64,000 bases of DNA. It comes from Brachynemurus nebulosus. Lineage: Eukaryota > Arthropoda > Insecta > Neuroptera > Myrmeleontidae. The stretch spans positions 4,290,482-4,354,481 of the forward strand of contig JAPWDM010000017.1 of assembly GCA_035578155.1 (NCBI GenBank), in the 5' to 3' direction. Of the stretch, positions 1 through 11,689 are shown piece by piece (the stretch's first letter is position 1; the number at the start of each line of letters is the position of its first letter). The translations under genes and the position numbers were made by a program. Below the pieces are notes generated by a model, which was given only the letters and a program-made list of their open reading frames with translations, had not been told where the DNA came from and did not search any database.

Positions 1-519
1 TTTTGCAACAAAAACATTTTTCTATATGGCTTGTTTAAAAGCGTTAAGGATTAAAGATATGTCTAAAAGCGATTTTAAATTTTAAATAGAATTCTTGTAG
101 CTTGAAGTTATTTCCGCCATTAATTAGAATAATAGTAGGTTGTGTAATATAAAATGTCATTTACATGGTCGAACCACTTGTAATTCAGATACATATAACA
201 TGTAATTCAGATAAGTATGAACTTTTTTAAACATTAGAGAAATGTTTAAAAGCAATTCTCGTATATTAAACGGAATTCTTGTAGCATTTCGGCCATTAGT
301 TAGAATAACATTTAATCGTGTAATATGAAATGTTGTTTTATCACCACTAGGTCAATCACATAATTCAGAAAAATATCGACACAGTTTAAGCATTTTTTTT
401 AAACAAAAAATTTTGTGCTCTATGCTATCATGGGCAGTAAATAAAAAAAAACGCATTTTTTTATCGCCAAAAACCTTTCTTTAATATTTTTATAATTTCT
501 TGTAATTATCACATCTTTC
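1..519. other. AT-rich DNA with diverged tandem duplication
   Basis: No gene is seen. Two diverged direct copies of about 175 bp lie at roughly 60-230 and 235-360; both contain GAATTCTTGTAGC followed by a CCATTARTTAGAATAA block and a GTAATATRAAATGT block. Nothing else is recognisable. Confidence 0.5.
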
Positions 520-584
520 TGGGAACCAGCAAGGTACTTTCGCAGCCCAGCACCGGTCTACGGATCCGCGGTTGAGAAACACTG
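520..584. mobile_element. Terminus of a hAT-like element
   Basis: A GC-richer block ends in GGTTGAGAAACACTG, whose reverse complement CAGTGTTTCTCAACC is the kind of terminal inverted repeat common in hAT elements. The partner terminus was not found upstream, so only one end is supported. Confidence 0.45.
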
Positions 585-589
585 ACCTA

Positions 590-745
590 GTGCATTATTT
601 TTGTAAATATTATTTTATCTGTTATCTAAAATTTTATCTAGATAATGGTTAAGTTATCTGTTATCTTTATCTAGATATTTTAAATTATGTTATCTATTAT
701 CTGTTATCTAGATAATAAAATTCGATATCTTGCCAAACACCAGTA
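590..745. repeat. Clustered TTATCTGTTATCT / TCTAGATAA motifs
   Basis: The words TTATCTGTTATCT and the palindrome TTATCTAGATAA recur several times within 150 bp. Such clusters resemble subterminal transposase-binding repeats of DNA transposons, but no element boundary is visible. Confidence 0.45.
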
Positions 746-770
746 ATATACACCTCGCAAAGTATTGGTC

Positions 771-967
771 AACTCTTTGAAAAAGTAACATTCCGCGCTA
801 AATGTTTTTTTACTTTTTTTGATTGGTCGATTCAGTTATGAGTTATAGGGTATATATACTTACCAAAGTAACTCTTTGAAAAAGTAACATTCCGCGCTAA
901 ATTTTTTTTTACTTTTTTTGATTGGTCGATTCAGTTATGAGTTATAGGGTATATATACTTACCAAAG
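771..967. repeat. 98-99 bp tandem duplication
   Basis: The block starting ACTCTTTGAAAAAGTAAC occurs twice with a 99-bp offset (about 771 and 870). The copies differ mainly in a T-run, so the duplication looks recent. No coding content is seen. Confidence 0.8.
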
Positions 968-1009
968 AGAAAAATCCAGATACTTTACAATTTTGCTTTG
1001 AAAAATGCA

Positions 1010-1540
1010 AACTAGACGGTTGAAATTGTGAATGATATTTACGGGCCCGATACTGTCACAGCTAATTATGGGCTATTTTGATTTCGTCGTTCCGGTATTT
1101 TCGATATTAAAAATTCACTTCGAACAAACCGAAAATGACGATAAAATGATGGAAATTTTCGAAGTAGACCGGTATATTAGCAATCGTAGCACCACCTAGG
1201 AGCTAAAGATTGATTGCAAAAGAGTTTTAAACACATACATAAAGCTGGTTACAAAAAGAAACTCGATGTTTGAGTACCACACGAATTGAGGTAATAAAAC
1301 ATCATTGATCGAATTTCCATCTGCGAAGTCTTGAGCAACCGGAACGAAATTGATCCATTCTTAAAGGGATGCTAGCTGTGAGATAACAAATGGGTCCCAC
1401 ATGACAATATTATGCAGAAACGACCGTAGTAAAAGCGTGGTGAGGCGGCTCAAACGATGGCCAAATCAGGACTAACAGCCCTGAAGATTTTACTGTATAT
1501 TTGGTGAGATTGGAAAAGAATTAAATTTATTTTTTCTACA
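1010..1540 (+). pseudogene. Mariner transposase relic (decayed, truncated)
   Basis: Translation in shifting plus frames gives a clear mariner transposase trail: YGPDTVTAN near 1038, MMEIFEVDRYISNRS near 1150, HKAGYKKKLDV near 1240, VPHEL near 1275, DRISICEVLSNRNEIDPF near 1310, KRGEAAQTMAKSGLTALK near 1435 and a DW motif near 1510. These correspond to the second helix-turn-helix and the first part of the DDE domain. The region around the first catalytic aspartate is corrupted, with the GDEKW motif degraded to DNKW behind stop codons. Several in-frame stops and at least four frameshifts are present, and the rest of the catalytic domain is not recognisable downstream. It cannot encode an active protein. 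Family assignment to mariner is firm; the subfamily is not determined. The 99-bp tandem duplication just upstream may or may not belong to it. Confidence 0.88.
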
Positions 1541-2637
1541 TTGTAAGAGAATCAGCTACCACCATCGATTTAGTGTACCCTAAGTAATATCGTTACACAC
1601 CTAAACTTGATTATAAAACGTCAGAAACTGACACCGCATCTCTAAAAACAACTGCCACTCAAAAAATTGGGAATGGATAAACGACTTTGATCAATCAGAT
1701 TACTGGCAGCATATTTTTTTTTTTTTTTTGTTTTTAGCCTCTTCCACTATCAGTCTCAGTATTAAGTATTTCCGCATGTACCCAGATCATACATGAAAAC
1801 TATGCTGGGCACTCAGACTATTACCCAGAATGTCAATACAGGGAATATACTCTAACAAATCATCATAAAAAATAAATATACACGACATAACAGAAGTAAA
1901 GTTTTTGAATTATAATTTCATCATATTTATTAAAATTTTTTTAGTTTTATATTGAACATAATTTTTTCTGACTTTATTTCGTTTGAACATGAAACACTCA
2001 ACCAAGCAACAAACAATGATTTGCAATAATTGATTGAAAATTGATATGAAATTAAAATAAACGAATAAAACCTCTTAGTTCCCACTCAAGTTTATTTCAG
2101 AGTACACATGCTTGTATGTGTTAAATGAGTCAACTGAACCAAGTAAACGGTCAGTCAATCTGGTTTTGTACGGGATGGAAATTCAATTTTTTTTTTAAAT
2201 CTTAAATTATGACATATATCCATTTCATAAATGAAATTAATAATTAACATAAAGTTCAACAAAATAATGTTACTGCCGTACGTTAAAAAACGGTCAAATG
2301 TGAAAGCATCAATTTAATTGCATACACTACTAAGTTAAAAACCCCGTACGGCAACCGTCAAGTGCAGTGGTAAATACATAGTAAAAAGGATGTAATTATA
2401 GTATGTCTATTAATAAATTATAATATGGTTGCTAACACGGTATTTTGCCGTGACCGTGTAATGTGAAAGGTCCAATGCTCTTCTTCAGTCCACTAAAAAA
2501 ATGCGATCGTACAGTTTTTTGCCATACGGCAAAAACCGTATAATATGAAAGGCGCGTAAATGTTCATAAATAATGTCCTCCCGTTAATTTTTCTTTCAGT
2601 ATAGTTTCAGTGGCCACTTACTTCCACAAGTGTTCGC
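1541..2637. other. AT-rich spacer with GCCGTACGG-type motifs
   Basis: No gene is seen. Between 2270 and 2560 a motif combining (T)GCCGTACGG with ACCGTRTAATGTGAAAGG recurs about four times (near 2274, 2345, 2440 and 2515), which suggests a short decayed repeat element. The rest is simple AT-rich DNA. Confidence 0.5.
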
Positions 2638-2640
2638 TTA

Positions 2641-3108
2641 GGCTGGTCGTCCTTTGGATGCGGAAACGTGCGATATTTAATACGGACGAATACGCACGTT
2701 TGTCGTTCGTCCGAAATGATACGTCTACTGTCCGTCCACTAGCCCAATGTTCGTCTGTATTTTTCTTTTTAATTTTCTTTTTCTCAAGCTATAAATTCTA
2801 TAAAAATGTGTAAAAAACCTATTTATGGCACGTAATATGCAAAGGTACACAATTATAACGGTAATTTACCTTCAGTTTCATTTCAGTAAAAATAAAACTC
2901 TCATGAAACGGACTTCTTCGCGCAAAAAAATCCAAACAAAATTGGATTTGTTCGCACGTTGTAATTATACGCATGGAAACGGACGAATGAGACGCTTTCA
3001 ATGGACGAGGATGTATAGCTTCACAGCTGTTTGGATTGTTCGTCCGTTTTCAGGCGTATTCGTCCAAATTAAATATCGCACGTTTCCGCATCCAAAGGAC
3101 GACCAGCC
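2641..3108. mobile_element. PIF/Harbinger-type MITE (468 bp)
   Basis: Terminal inverted repeats of about 40 bp start GGCTGGTCGTCCTTTGGATG and close with the exact complement at 3108. The element is flanked on both sides by the trinucleotide TTA (2638-2640 and 3109-3111), the target duplication typical of PIF/Harbinger (TWA). Both strands of the interior have short open frames, but they follow from the inverted structure and resemble no protein I know. It has no transposase, so it would depend on an element elsewhere. Confidence 0.85.
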
Positions 3109-3111
3109 TTA

Positions 3112-5329
3112 CTGTTGAAGATGTTAAACCTAAATAAAAAAAAAGTTTCAGTGGCGAACACGGCCTCAGCGGTTTTTTTTTTTTTGATTCGAACAATTCT
3201 TTGCGGTTTTCACCTTACGCATAATATGACTCGTTAATCTCAGATAAATGTGACAAGCCTCGATTTATTTTACTAGTGATTTCATCCACAACTCGGTATT
3301 TTATTTATAAAAGAAATAGAATAACCAACGATAACTGGAAATGACTCATTCTCATAAATTTATCTTTTAGACAGCTTGTAATATAGCTATCCCTTGCAAG
3401 ATCAACTATCTAATATATTGAAAAAGAATAGTATAAATTATAATATCTTTTATATGTGACAAAACTTTATTTTTGAAATGAGTCATTTTCTTTATATATA
3501 AATTTGACTTCACCATTCTATCTGCAGCCTGTATCCTTTAAAAACAACGAAAAGTAGGTGGCTCAGATCGCTAAATTGACACAACACTTTGTTTTTAGAG
3601 AGCTTTCTAGTGATGTATATAAATCCTGGATTGGACCGACTAGAGAGGGGCTGTTCAGGTAAAATTGGGGGTAAATTTTGAAATAGGATTAAACTATTCA
3701 AGATAGAACAAAAAGTTAAACGCCGATTTTGTAGTCCAACTGACGCTTTACAAAAAAGTTCCATATATATAACTGAGGAGCCCTAACTTAATGCACGTCA
3801 ACCACGCACTTGACGAATTTAATTTAAATAATTTTATTTGTAATAACAATCAATTTATTATTTATAATCTTAACTGAGTTACAACTTAACGGTACCTATT
3901 TAATATTTTTTATTAATAACCTTTTTAAAAGATTTTATAAGAAAAAATTACTCATTAATACACTGATTTGTAATTGAAATTTTGAAAATCGCACTGCTGT
4001 ATGCGAGTTGTAGTGACATACAGCGTTGCCAAACTGCTTCGGTTTAATTGCTTGAAACTGGTGTCCATGTTAAATCCATATTAAAATACTATAATTTCCC
4101 TGATGATATCTTCAATTCAATGCGATCAACAAATAATTCAATTTTTTCTTTACATTCAGGAATTATTAATTTTTCTTCCCCTAGTTTTTCTATTGAATTC
4201 TACCAAGTCATTATATTGTTAAATACAAAATAAGGGTTAGAAGGTAGGAGCTGCACAAAATGATAGTGAATCTTTCAAAACAGAAGTAGAATAGAAAGAA
4301 TAAATTTGTTTTCTTTTTTCTTCGTCAACTCTGCTTTTAGGGGAAATTTTAACAGAAGTAGTGGTGAAAATCTTTCACGTGAGAGACGCGCCAATGCCTC
4401 AGAACCTCCCATAGGTAAATCCAGCCATGGGAAATGAAAAAGGGGGTTCGACAAGAAAAAAATGTCAAGGGTCTACGAGTGGGTTAATATGAGTGTTGGT
4501 GTGAGTGATACAGAAGCATGGATCCGTCCGGTAACTTGAAAGCAAAGCATCCGTAGATGTACAGATAGTACTGTTTGAATACCTCGCTCGAAATGTGCGT
4601 GCACCGAAGTGCTTTTATATCTGCATAACCTGACAAATAATTCATATCACACCGGCCTAAAAAATAATATTTTTAAAATTAAAAGCAATTAATATTTTTA
4701 AATAACGAACCAAAAATTAAAATTACGCAAACGAAGGTAACAATTTTTTTCGAAAATAAATATGCAAAATATAGAACTATGTTTCTACATGTCAAGTGGT
4801 TATATTTAAATAAATTCAAATCAATTAAAAATTTCTGTTTTACCTACATGGAAACACGAGTTGTAGAATCCACGAGTTGTTAACTAAATAGCCATCTATG
4901 TAGCATAAATACAATTACTGCTTATCTGTTACAATTATTATCCGTAGTTTATAAGACTAGTTTGAACTAAGTGCTCTTAAACTCACCAAAATTCACTTAA
5001 ATAAATCACTTTTAAGCGCGAAAGTTGTAAAATTTGAAAAATAAACTTAAGATAAAAATTTTTATTTTTTAATTTTTTATTTCTGTTGCTTTATTGAATA
5101 ATTTTTACCAACAAATAAGTATACCATTCCATTTAAAAAAAGGTAAGTTTGTATCGTATCTCGAAAACCACAAGAGCTATAAAGCTCCGAAATATATCAA
5201 TCAATGTCCCCCACCAATGGCTACAACTTTTATTTGAACAATTTTTTGATTAAGTCAATAGTTTAGCCATAATCAAAATGGCAACTCTCAGAAAACTCAT
5301 CCTGTATAGGTTATACTTTATACATATCT
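3112..5329. other. AT-rich DNA without recognisable gene
   Basis: No supported gene. A somewhat GC-richer island at about 4370-4640 has no convincing reading frame. Short open frames at 3510-3764 and 4048-4233 show no recognisable motif and I do not call them genes. Confidence 0.5.
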
Positions 5330-5623
5330 ATTATAATACATATACATACCATTTATTATTATAGGTACACATATTATCACATTCTCAGTATGCTTTAAAC
5401 TTATACAGGGTGTTACAATGGTCTAAGAACATATACATTTTAACGTAGGAAAAATGTCTTATAATTGAGGGGTGCTTTTTCCTATTATTATTGAATCTTA
5501 GCAAAAACTACTATTGCGTCAAAAGTCAACCACCCCTTAATCATAACCGATGGAAAAAGTGTTAATATAAATTTAATCACCCTTATATCAAATACGAACC
5601 CTTAAAAATCTTTTCAAGACATA
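5330..5623. repeat. Dispersed repeat copy (GTGTTAATATAAATTTAAT family)
   Basis: The segment starting near the ACAGGGTGTTACAATGG block shares stretches, such as AAGTGTTAATATAAATTTAA, with 57390-57650 and, inverted, with 37080-37317. It is non-coding. In this copy a mariner derivative interrupts it at 5624. Confidence 0.6.
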
Positions 5624-6176
5624 TTAGGTCAATTCATTCAAACTTGACCACGTGTTTTTAATTATTTTATTACAATGAATAGCAACAGAATCTTAATTAA
5701 TACTAATTCTGTAAGTACTTTTCTTCTGTTTCTACCACACGGGTCCAGCGCTCCTCAAGTTTCTGTACAGCTGTATATCCTCCTCTATTTCTGTCCTCTC
5801 TAACCCACTGATGCCCATCTCTTCCCTCTCTAACATCCCACTGATTTTCACGAAAACGCTTCACTCAAGATTTTATTGTAGGCAGAGAGTACTGCCTATA
5901 GAGAGTACTACAGAGAGTCTTGCCAATACTCTTCTGCAGCAGCCGATGAATTTCGGAAGCAGTAGCCCCACCAAGCACATGAATTTTAATGAACCCTCGC
6001 TGTTCAGTATCAGTTTTGTCTATCCATAACTAAATGATACAGAATATTTTTATTTATCTATCAAACATCAGTTGCAACGTTGCAAATTGTTGACGTAGTA
6101 AGAATTACTTGAACTATGCTTATGTACTTGTGATAAAAAAATAATTCGATAGCCAAGTTTCGATGAATTGACCTAA
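5624..6176 (-). mobile_element. Internally deleted mariner-like element (553 bp)
   Basis: Inverted ends TTAGGTCAATTCAT at 5624 and its complement ending at 6176 continue imperfectly for about 25 bp. A TA dinucleotide precedes the left end; the right flank has diverged. The coding remnant inside is on the minus strand. The length is less than half that of an intact mariner of about 1.3 kb. Confidence 0.75.
5690..6030 (-). pseudogene. Mariner-like transposase remnant, N-terminus joined to C-terminus
   Basis: On the minus strand from about 6030 the frame reads KTDTEQRGFIKIHVLGG and then ASEIHRLLQK, which matches the first helix-turn-helix region of mariner-like transposases (Q-R-x-x-I-K-x...E-I-x-x-x-L). 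It passes into a decayed stretch with stops and emerges near 5740 as AVQKLEERWTRVVETE, which resembles the usual C-terminal ending of this superfamily (RW-x-R-C-V-E-x-x-G-x-Y). The catalytic DDE core is absent, consistent with the short element. Stops and frameshifts rule out a full product. The family call rests on short motifs only. Confidence 0.65.
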
Positions 6177-6463
6177 GATATTTTTTTCAGAAATTTCTAA
6201 AATTTATCGACTTTTTTTCTACATTATGGCAAAGACTAAAAAAATCACATAATATGTAAAATACGTTTTTAAACCATTATCCTATGCAAGCGAGTTTCTG
6301 AGAAAAAGTAATTTTTGTAACCGGAAATTCGTTATTCTATGCAGGATGCTGCGACTGGTGTATTTTTCTGGTGACTATTTCAATCATATTTGAAACACTT
6401 CTATTCGTGCAAAAAGAAATCAAAATTATTTTCGGAACACTGTATACATACACATATTATATA

Positions 6464-7293
6464 CGAGGTGTGACAATTAAGTTCCGGGAATTTAGTTATA
6501 ATTTAAAAACTGGCAACACTTTTTCATTTGTTATCATCTGTCTCAGAAGGGGGATCTTCCTTTTAGTTAGAGTTCAAAGTAGAAGTATATAGCACGATTG
6601 GTTTTTGTTTTATGCGTATTTTTTGCTAGTAACTTTTTTAGTGGTGTAGTGAAAATGTGTGACGTACATTACAAGCAACGTGTTGTGATTCGCGAGGATC
6701 TGTTATCCCGCATTCAGAGCAACGGCAGAGACTGGATGAGTCGGGTAGTCACTGGAGACGAGACTTGGATATTTGAGTATGACCCTGAGACGCGTAAACA
6801 AAGTCAACAGTGGGTGGAAAGGAGTGGGGAGCGGCCAACGAAAGCGAGGATGTCAAAGTCACATTTGAAAGCAATGTTGATTGTTTTTTTCGATATCCAC
6901 GGCATCATTCATCGTGAATACGTTCCCGCTGGCCAGACAGTGACTGGAAAATTCTCTGTTGGCGTTCTGGAGAGGCTGCGAGCACGTGTTTTTTGTGTGC
7001 GACCCGAACTCGCCAAGGATGGCTGGATCTTGCATCACGATAATGCACCGGCCCATTCCTCGTTCGTTGTGCAAGAGTTTTTTGTGCAAGAGGTCCAAGA
7101 AGCTCTAACCGTGGTGCTAAACGGGCTAACTTCGGAGGACTACCAATGGTGCTTCCAATCACGGGAGAAACGTTGGAATCGTTGTATAGAGTTAAAGGGA
7201 GATTATTATGAAGGTCGATAGTAAAATTTTTCCTAAAACTTCATTTTCTTGTTTTTTATTGACAAATTCCCGGAACTTAATTGCCACACCTCG
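6464..7293 (+). mobile_element. Mariner element, internally deleted (830 bp)
   Basis: Terminal inverted repeats start CGAGGTGTGACAATTAAGTT and are mirrored at 7293 with one mismatch over about 30 bp. TA target-site dinucleotides lie immediately outside (6462-6463 and 7294-7295). An autonomous mariner is about 1.3 kb, so about 450 bp are missing, in agreement with the deletions in the transposase. Confidence 0.93.
6655..7221 (+). pseudogene. Mariner transposase, internally deleted
   Basis: The open frame (188 codons from the ATG at 6655) is a mariner transposase lacking most of its DNA-binding domain and the end of its catalytic domain. The first residues MCDVHYKQR look like the true N-terminus, but the helix-turn-helix region that should follow is gone. 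The first catalytic aspartate is in VTGDETW (residue 35), the YDPE..RKQS and WVERSGERP blocks follow, and the second aspartate is in HHDNAPAH (residue 129). The block carrying the third aspartate (PYSPDLAPCDFF in relatives) is missing: the sequence jumps from VVQEFF to the C-terminal RWNRCIELKGDYYE. The start at 6655 is preferred over 6598 because the upstream residues are hydrophobic and lie in the element's 5' untranslated part. It cannot catalyse transposition. The frame is still open after two deletions, which is unusual for a relic. Confidence 0.93.
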
Positions 7294-7368
7294 TAGATGT
7301 GATTAATGATTATACAGTCAATAAGTACCAGAGTTCAAAGCAAGAGCAGGATGATCACTGCTAATATT

Positions 7369-8814
7369 TAGAGAACGGAATTTGCATATTTTACATATCG
7401 ATAAGTTCTGGTCATATATCAATAAAACTTCGGATGTATCCGAATCTCCACTCTTTAGAATTTCCATATTTTGCATATTTGACAAAATTTTGCACATTTT
7501 CAAATTTTTTGCACAAATATGCATATTTTCAGGAAATTGTACACTTTTTAGAAAATATATTTTAAATTACAAGTTTACAAATTTTATTAGATATAATTTC
7601 AAGAACTTCAAAAGTACAGTGTTGCATTTTTAAGAATTTTTAAATATGTACGTAATGGACTAACAAGATATTCGAAACCGAACAATGAATACAGTACAAA
7701 AATACTATACGCAAAACGTAATACAAAGGAAAGATAATTACGAAACTGTTTAATTCTTAGAAATACGTTGTTTTAAAAGAATTATGTTCATAAAAGAGAT
7801 ACAAATTTCCTTAACAAAACATAGAATTATGCTTTCCTATTTTACACTGAAATCAGCAGAATAATATTTACTACTCCTAAAGTTTGGGCGAGCAAAAAAG
7901 AAATATAGCGATTATATTTAAAAATTTTATCAAACTCATATAATGCCAAAAAGGATTTAAAAATGAAAAATTTAGAAATAAAAAGCGTATTAATATTGCA
8001 TTTGTTCGTGAAGAAGATTTTGTTACAAAACGTTTCGTAACGGAGCTTGTACCGTTACGAACAATAGAACTATGATTCAGAATAATTAATACGCCTTAGA
8101 TATTAAAGGCGTATTCTAACCGGTTTCTAACTTTGTGACTGTTTGTTTTCTATTTCATAATATTCGAATGTAAATGTACCTCAGAAGTTAAGAATTTATG
8201 CCGTGAAAAACCAGAGAAAAGCCATACAAAAATATTTAACATGCGTTAATTTTGTTGAATCAGAACCCTCTGCTTCGTGATGGTGTAAGCTCCGTTATAA
8301 AACGCTTTGTATCAGAATTTTCTCAGGAAGAAATAGGTTATTCATTCTTGCTTTTTGTATGTACTTTTTACCGGTTACTTTGGATTATTTTTTAATCTAT
8401 ATTTAAATTAACAACGTACAAAGTTTTCAATTTCTTTATCTTCTGGCTAATTTGAAATACTGTTTGTGCAAAAAATTTATTCAAAATACCAAAAATAAAG
8501 ATGTTATTAACTAAATCTTGGATAAAATCTGTCTCAGAATTTCAATTTGATGCAATAAATAACATTTCCTGTAAGCTTGTGGAAAACTTGTAAGTACCTT
8601 ATGCTTTTGTAGTTGGTTTAGACTTGAAAAAATTCGTTTTTTGTTATTTTACATCAAAATTATTACTTATGTCAAAATTATTAAACCCTATTTTTGGATT
8701 CATTACGGCATATTCGTGCATATTTTTAAAAAACTAGTGCATATTTTACCATCAAATCGTGCATATTATATTGCATATTTTTCAATATTTTTGTGCATAT
8801 AATTCCGCTCTCTA
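7369..8814. mobile_element. Non-autonomous hAT-type element (1,446 bp)
   Basis: The element starts TAGAGAACGGAATT and ends with the complement (one mismatch). It is flanked by a perfect 8-bp duplication CTAATATT (7361-7368 and 8815-8822), the hallmark of hAT insertion. Both ends carry several copies of TGCATATTTT or TGCACA-type words (left about 7384-7530, right about 8710-8800), which look like subterminal transposase-binding sites. No transposase frame is seen; the 7318-7633 open frames on both strands are side effects of these repeats. Confidence 0.85.
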
Positions 8815-8866
8815 CTAATATTATTTATACTGTACATTATTGAAGTATAGTAGCTATAGTCTACAT

Positions 8867-9103
8867 CAGGGGTGGCCAACGCAAATGATCTTGCGGGTCA
8901 CTTTGGAAGCGCATCATAACTCCGCGAGCCGCATTAAAAATTTTGCGTTCCCATATATTATGTATTTCTTTAATACATTGGTTTTCACTACCTTGCTCAT
9001 TAAAAAATAAATATATTTTGTATAAGTGTGATGAATCTCGCGGGCCAAAAAAAGTTCTAGGCGGGCCACATGCGGCCCGGGGGCCGCAGGTTGGGCACCC
9101 CTG
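8867..9103. mobile_element. hAT MITE (237 bp) with perfect 8-bp TSD
   Basis: Ends CAGGGGTGGCCAAC and GTTGGGCACCCCTG form hAT terminal repeats. The target duplication GTCTACAT is perfect (8859-8866 and 9104-9111). The interior is GC-rich with GCGGGCC / GGCCCGC words near both ends. It has no coding capacity. Confidence 0.93.
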
Positions 9104-9133
9104 GTCTACATAGTGTATCACAATAAGTATATG

Positions 9134-9316
<183 letters not shown>

Positions 9317-9320
<4 letters not shown>

Positions 9321-11400
9321 CAAGAGGGTGATCTCAATACCAAACCAAAGAACTCTTCCGGGATCATAAAGATAAATTTGAAAGTATGTATGAATACTAT
9401 GTTTTATTTCATTTTGACGCATAAGCACGCTTTTATAGATTTCATAATAAGGCCTAAGTTGAACCTCAATAGATACAAATACATACATACGAGATACGAT
9501 ACAAATATACGAAAATTACGAAAAAATAACCATAATTCTGTTTGATTATTTATTTATTGGAGAATGATTGATTACATATTAGTTTTATTATCATTATTAT
9601 TTTTTTTTTATTATTATTACACAAATTGTTTTCAAAAATGTTAAACTATGTTTGATTTACAACTTTTCTTAAATAAAAATCCAAGAATAAGGGTAAAATT
9701 TGAGCCAGTAATCATTTCCACTGTATTATGTAATACTGCTCATTGTACTATTAGGTCAAATTAACTAAATAAAGTCGTTGTAACTGGTGTAAATTGAACT
9801 TCATCTATACCGTTGAAGACCAAAAAAAAAAAAAAATGAAAACGTCAACTGGTAAATTTACCGATATGCTGTTTAAAATTAAATAATATCGAGTGTATAT
9901 TTTCAATTCTCGGGGGGGGGGGGGTTATGACCATTTAACCTCCTATTGTATACGCGCTTCGTTTGACCTCATCAAACAAATGGAATAGATGGGTCAAAAT
10001 TCGACGTATCAGCTTTTCTGTCTTTTTTCCTTTTTGTTATTATTATATTCGAGTAAAGTAAATATAGTAATTTAAATTTGTACATCTGTACATATATAAC
10101 CTATTTCATTTAAATTTAAGCATGATTCATCATTTACGAATTTAAGGAATTCCCATTTTCTTAGCTTTATCTCTTTCATTGTTGCAATGCGTAAATTTTA
10201 AATTTGCAGTTTCTTTTTAAGAAAGAATAGAAGATTGATTTGTTTGGAATATAAGAATTATTTAATTTTTAACAATGACTCATGCTCAATTGTATTTGAA
10301 ACGGGATATACTTTAGTTAATTTAACCTATACAGCTACATTTGCCAAAAATTTTATCTGATTTATTTACAAAATTAAGTAAGTACCTAATATAACATTTT
10401 TTTTTACAAATCAAATAGATATAAACAAAAGTATTTCCAAGAACCAAGCATACAGGTGCAGAGCGTCTCATTTTCGGTGAGCTTGTAAAGAAAATAGCAA
10501 TTTTCGAAAACTGTTCGGCAACTACTCACTAATTTTTAATACCAGTTTATACGGCTAATTAAAAATTTTTTGGCTTTTTAATTATTTGGCCATTTAAGAA
10601 AATCAAAAAGAGATATGTAGAATTTGTAATAGTAATGCTTGAATATTGAATATTATTTAATGGCTATAACAATACGTTGTTATGGGCATCTGAATTTCTG
10701 TTACAAGAACGAATACCATTTGTATCCTTTCATTTCTTCCTATTTTTAATAAACAAGAAGTAATCTTTATTTCTTGAAATAGTCAAAAAATAAAGTTTTA
10801 CTGACATCTTTAAAACACGTTCTAAACCTCTAAATATTCAAAAATTTCCACATGAACTGCCTCTCAAAATCAATGATAAACAAATGTATTTTTACTTCTG
10901 TGCGTTTTCCATTCCTGTATAAATATATGTAGGTATGCTTTAATATACAGGAAAGTATGTAATATATGTTTTCAGTTTTTATTAATTAATTCACGGAATT
11001 AATTATCTTTGTTTATAATTAATGATAACGTATCTTGTCATGGCGCCAATTCATCAGCAACAATTTCTTTCAATATAAAATTATAAATTTGAAATAATAT
11101 TGCCATTCATTCCAGTAACGAAATATGTTCGTATCAAATGACAACACACTGACAGAAGGAATATATTATTATACATATAACAACAATCGCCAAAGTCATC
11201 TGAACAGGTCTGATCGTTTATTTCACCTTTTTTCTCATTTTATGGGAGACTAAGGGGAGAAATATCTTTAGACAGACAAAAGTAAAAGTAATTTTGGGAA
11301 CTTTTTTGAATCTACCTATATTCATGACGTTTGACATTTTAATTTGTCATATTTTTTTGTTTTAATATATATATAAAAATGGCGGCTACAGAAGTTTTTA
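9317..11400. other. AT-rich DNA, no gene recognised
   Basis: Simple AT-rich sequence with a run of 13 G at about 9912-9924, a T-run near 9600 and poly(A) near 9825. No coherent reading frame or element boundary is seen. Confidence 0.6.
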
Positions 11401-11503
11401 TTAGCACGTGTTACCCCACGTTTTCAAATGGCAAGCCGTTCTAACCGCCAAAAAATTTACAAAAAAATTCCCATTTTGTTGACATATGCGGAACATTGGT
11501 GAA

Positions 11504-11656
11504 CTAAAAAGATCCTTTCGGATAAGTGAATCTGCCAAAGACCCAACCTGGGTAATGAATGCCTTGGTAGTGTTCGCCCTTGCACATGTATTCCATAGCT
11601 GCAATATTAGGCCAAGTTAGTTTTGCGGTTGCAATTTCCTTCCTTCCCACGCGCAT
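11504..11656 (-). pseudogene. Unrecognised coding-like fragment (about 50 codons)
   Basis: On the minus strand an open frame from an ATG at 11656 to a TAG at 11504 reads with protein-like composition, including the stretches LTWPNIAAMEYM and HYQGIHYPGWVFGRF. The richness in Trp, Tyr, Gly, Pro and Cys is unlike random AT-rich translation, and the local GC is higher than in the flanks. I do not recognise the family. It could be a terminal exon or a processed fragment of a host gene. No convincing splice acceptor is visible at its upstream side; the frame is open to a TAG at 11684-11686. Low confidence that it is functional. Confidence 0.3.
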
Positions 11657-11689
11657 AAGTGTTTTATATTTGCTTGTAGGATTCTAAGA

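Noticed and set aside
2825..3118. 97-codon ORF within the Harbinger-type MITE
   Set aside because: It begins and ends in the inverted repeats, has no known motif, and a matching frame lies on the other strand because of the palindromic ends.
4370..4640. Possible host exon in a GC-richer island
   Set aside because: All frames have stops within short distance and no splice-flanked frame or motif could be supported.
6905..7162. Minus-strand ORFs opposite the mariner transposase (6859-7162)
   Set aside because: They are shadows of the transposase frame without any motif.
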